A stretch of 64,000 bases of DNA. Origin: SCGC-AG-212-J23 sp035762345. Its GTDB lineage: Bacteria; Pseudomonadota; Gammaproteobacteria; Burkholderiales; SG8-39. Below are positions 62,870 through 64,000 of the stretch, piece by piece. Location: the NCBI GenBank assembly GCA_035762345.1, contig DASTPE010000160.1, positions 1-64,000 on the forward strand, read 5' to 3'. The notes under the pieces were generated by a model. It had not been told where the DNA came from. It did not search any database and worked only from the letters and a program-made list of their open reading frames with translations. Position 1 is the stretch's first letter. Every line of letters begins with the position of its first letter. The translations under genes were made by a program, and so were the position numbers.

Positions 62870-64000
62870 GCCGCCTGCAGCTTGGCCACCGCAAGCGCGA
62901 GCCACTTCACGCCCTGGTTGCCGAAATTGACCTGAACGCGCGCCTCGCTGCCCTGACCCTCGGCGTCGATGATGACCCCGCTGCCGAACTTGGGGTGGAG
63001 CACGTTCTGGCCGATGCGGAAGCCGCCCACCTCCCTTACAGATGAACGAGGGAAAGGAGTCTTCGTTTGTCTGGAAAAGTCTGCGGTAAACGTCTTCTGG
63101 CGCGAGAACCGCGGCGTGAGCCATTTGAGCAGCGGTTGCGGGATCTCCTCGAGGAAGCGCGACGGGATGTTGCACCGCGTCTGGCCGTGCAGCATGCGGG
63201 TCTGGGCATGCGAAAGGTAAAGCCGGTGGCGCGCGCGGGTGATTGCCACGTAGGCGAGGCGCCGCTCCTCCTCCAGCCCGTCCCGCTCGCTCACGCTTTG
63301 CTCGTGCGGGAAGAGGCCCTCCTCGAGCCCCGACATGAACACGACGTCGAACTCGAGGCCCTTGGCCGAATGCACTGTCATCATCTGCAGCGCATCCTGG
63401 CCTTCGGCCGCCTGGTGCTCGCCCGCTTCGAGCGCTGCGTGCGTGAGGAACGCGGTAAGCGGGTCGACCGCTTCCCCAGATTCGCTTAGCCGCTCTTCGT
63501 CGGTAAACGCCGCCGCGGCGTTCACGAGCTCCTCCAGGTTCTCGATCCGATCGGCTCCCTCGCGCTCGGTCTTGTAGTGCTCGATGAGGCCGCTTTTCGC
63601 GATCACCGCTTCGACGACTTCCTTGAGCGGCAGCGCTTGCGTCTGGCTCCTCACATCCTCGATCAGCTTCTTGAAGACGGCGGCCTTCGACCCGTCGGCC
63701 ACTTTCATCAGCGAAGCGCCGCCTTGCTTGGCCGCGTCCTGGAGCTGCTCGATGGTGCGCGCGCCGATGCCGCGCGGCGGAAAGTTGGCGACCCGCAGGA
63801 AAGCGTTGTCGTCATCCGGCATGGCGACGAGCCGCAGGTAGGCGAGCGCGTGCTTCACCTCGGCGCGCTCGAAGAACCGTAAGCCCCCGTAGACGCGGTA
63901 CGGAATGCCCTGCGAGAACAGCGCATGCTCCACCACTCGCGATTGCGCATTCGAGCGGTAGAGCACTGCCATTTGCGAGAGCGGTGTACCCTCGCGCGCG
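62866..64000 (-). CDS. uvrD: DNA helicase II (UvrD), C-terminal part, cut by window edge
   Basis: The open frame continues past base 64000 (first visible residues AREGTPLSQMAVLYRSNAQSR), so the N-terminal half with Walker A is outside. Domain 2A/2B motifs are visible: IPYRVYGGLRFFERAEVKHALAY (motif IV), VHSAKGLEFDVVFMSGLEEGLFPHE (motif V) and EERRLAYVAITRARHRLYL (motif VI). The last ~60 residues form the UvrD C-terminal Tudor-like tail (GQNVLHPKFGSGVIIDAEG). Acts in mismatch and nucleotide excision repair. The stop overlaps phoR by 4 nt, convergently. Confidence 0.93.
   Translation of the reverse strand, partial: AREGTPLSQMAVLYRSNAQSRVVEHALFSQGIPYRVYGGLRFFERAEVKHALAYLRLVAMPDDDNAFLRVANFPPRGIGARTIEQLQDAAKQGGASLMKVADGSKAAVFKKLIEDVRSQTQALPLKEVVEAVIAKSGLIEHYKTEREGADRIENLEELVNAAAAFTDEERLSESGEAVDPLTAFLTHAALEAGEHQAAEGQDALQMMTVHSAKGLEFDVVFMSGLEEGLFPHEQSVSERDGLEEERRLAYVAITRARHRLYLSHAQTRMLHGQTRCNIPSRFLEEIPQPLLKWLTPRFSRQKTFTADFSRQTKTPFPRSSVREVGGFRIGQNVLHPKFGSGVIIDAEGQGSEARVQVNFGNQGVKWLALAVAKLQAA

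Overview
The window is GC-rich and densely coding, with no rRNA, tRNA, CRISPR array or insertion sequence. It looks like a chromosomal segment of a betaproteobacterium (Burkholderiales/Nitrosomonadales-like). Supporting signs are an S-adenosylhomocysteine riboswitch before ahcY, the rlmI-xerC-DUF484-dapF block, a Bug-family binding protein, membrane urate hydroxylase PuuD, and a pst-phoU-phoBR phosphate regulon. The longest gene-free stretch is about 230 bp (23320-23550).

Layout. (1) 1-7748, minus strand: a tightly overlapping operon of two LpxL-type acyltransferases, a Gfo/Idh/MocA dehydrogenase and a DegT aminotransferase (a probable GnnA/GnnB pair for 3-amino lipid A), then dapF, a DUF484 gene, xerC, rlmI and a lipoprotein cut by the window edge. 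(2) 7770-17845: a C1/aromatic module. metK is followed by a THF-dependent O-demethylase (LigM/DesA type), a core MetE-like methionine synthase and extradiol dioxygenase subunits LigA and LigB. After a convergent Ser/Thr kinase and cyclase-homology pair come a SAH-riboswitch-controlled ahcY, a PanE-like reductase and a MetF-like protein. The genes could demethylate methoxy-aromatics, recycle the methyl group through methionine/SAM and open the ring. (3) 17861-34600: mixed housekeeping and accessory genes. These include a class V aminotransferase with an in-frame N-terminal HTH, a RES/Xre toxin-antitoxin pair, an orphan ThDP enzyme, ttcA, a pteridine reductase, a MidA-type methyltransferase, a dihaem cytochrome followed by TRAP permeases without a binding protein, two GSTs, a CCA-adding enzyme, and a two-component system divergent from a tiny charged secreted peptide.

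(4) 34596-49180: a purine/ureide catabolic island. A long minus-strand series runs uraD-uraH-Bug protein-uraH paralogue-puuD-amidase-ABC importer-gpt. Divergent from it is allC-puuE-pucG-allH, and allG-allF converge on allH. Together they can take urate through allantoin, allantoate, ureidoglycine and oxalurate to oxamate plus carbamoyl phosphate. (5) 49189-56282: an NDUFA9-like protein, lytic transglycosylase, 5-formyl-THF cyclo-ligase, O-methyltransferase, ilvA and pobA. PobA makes protocatechuate, a possible LigAB substrate. (6) 56358-62869: Pho box, pstS, terminator/attenuator, pstC, pstA, pstB, phoU, phoB, phoR. (7) 62866-64000: the C-terminal part of UvrD, cut by the edge.

Function calls rest on recognised motifs, lengths and gene order read by eye; no database search was run.
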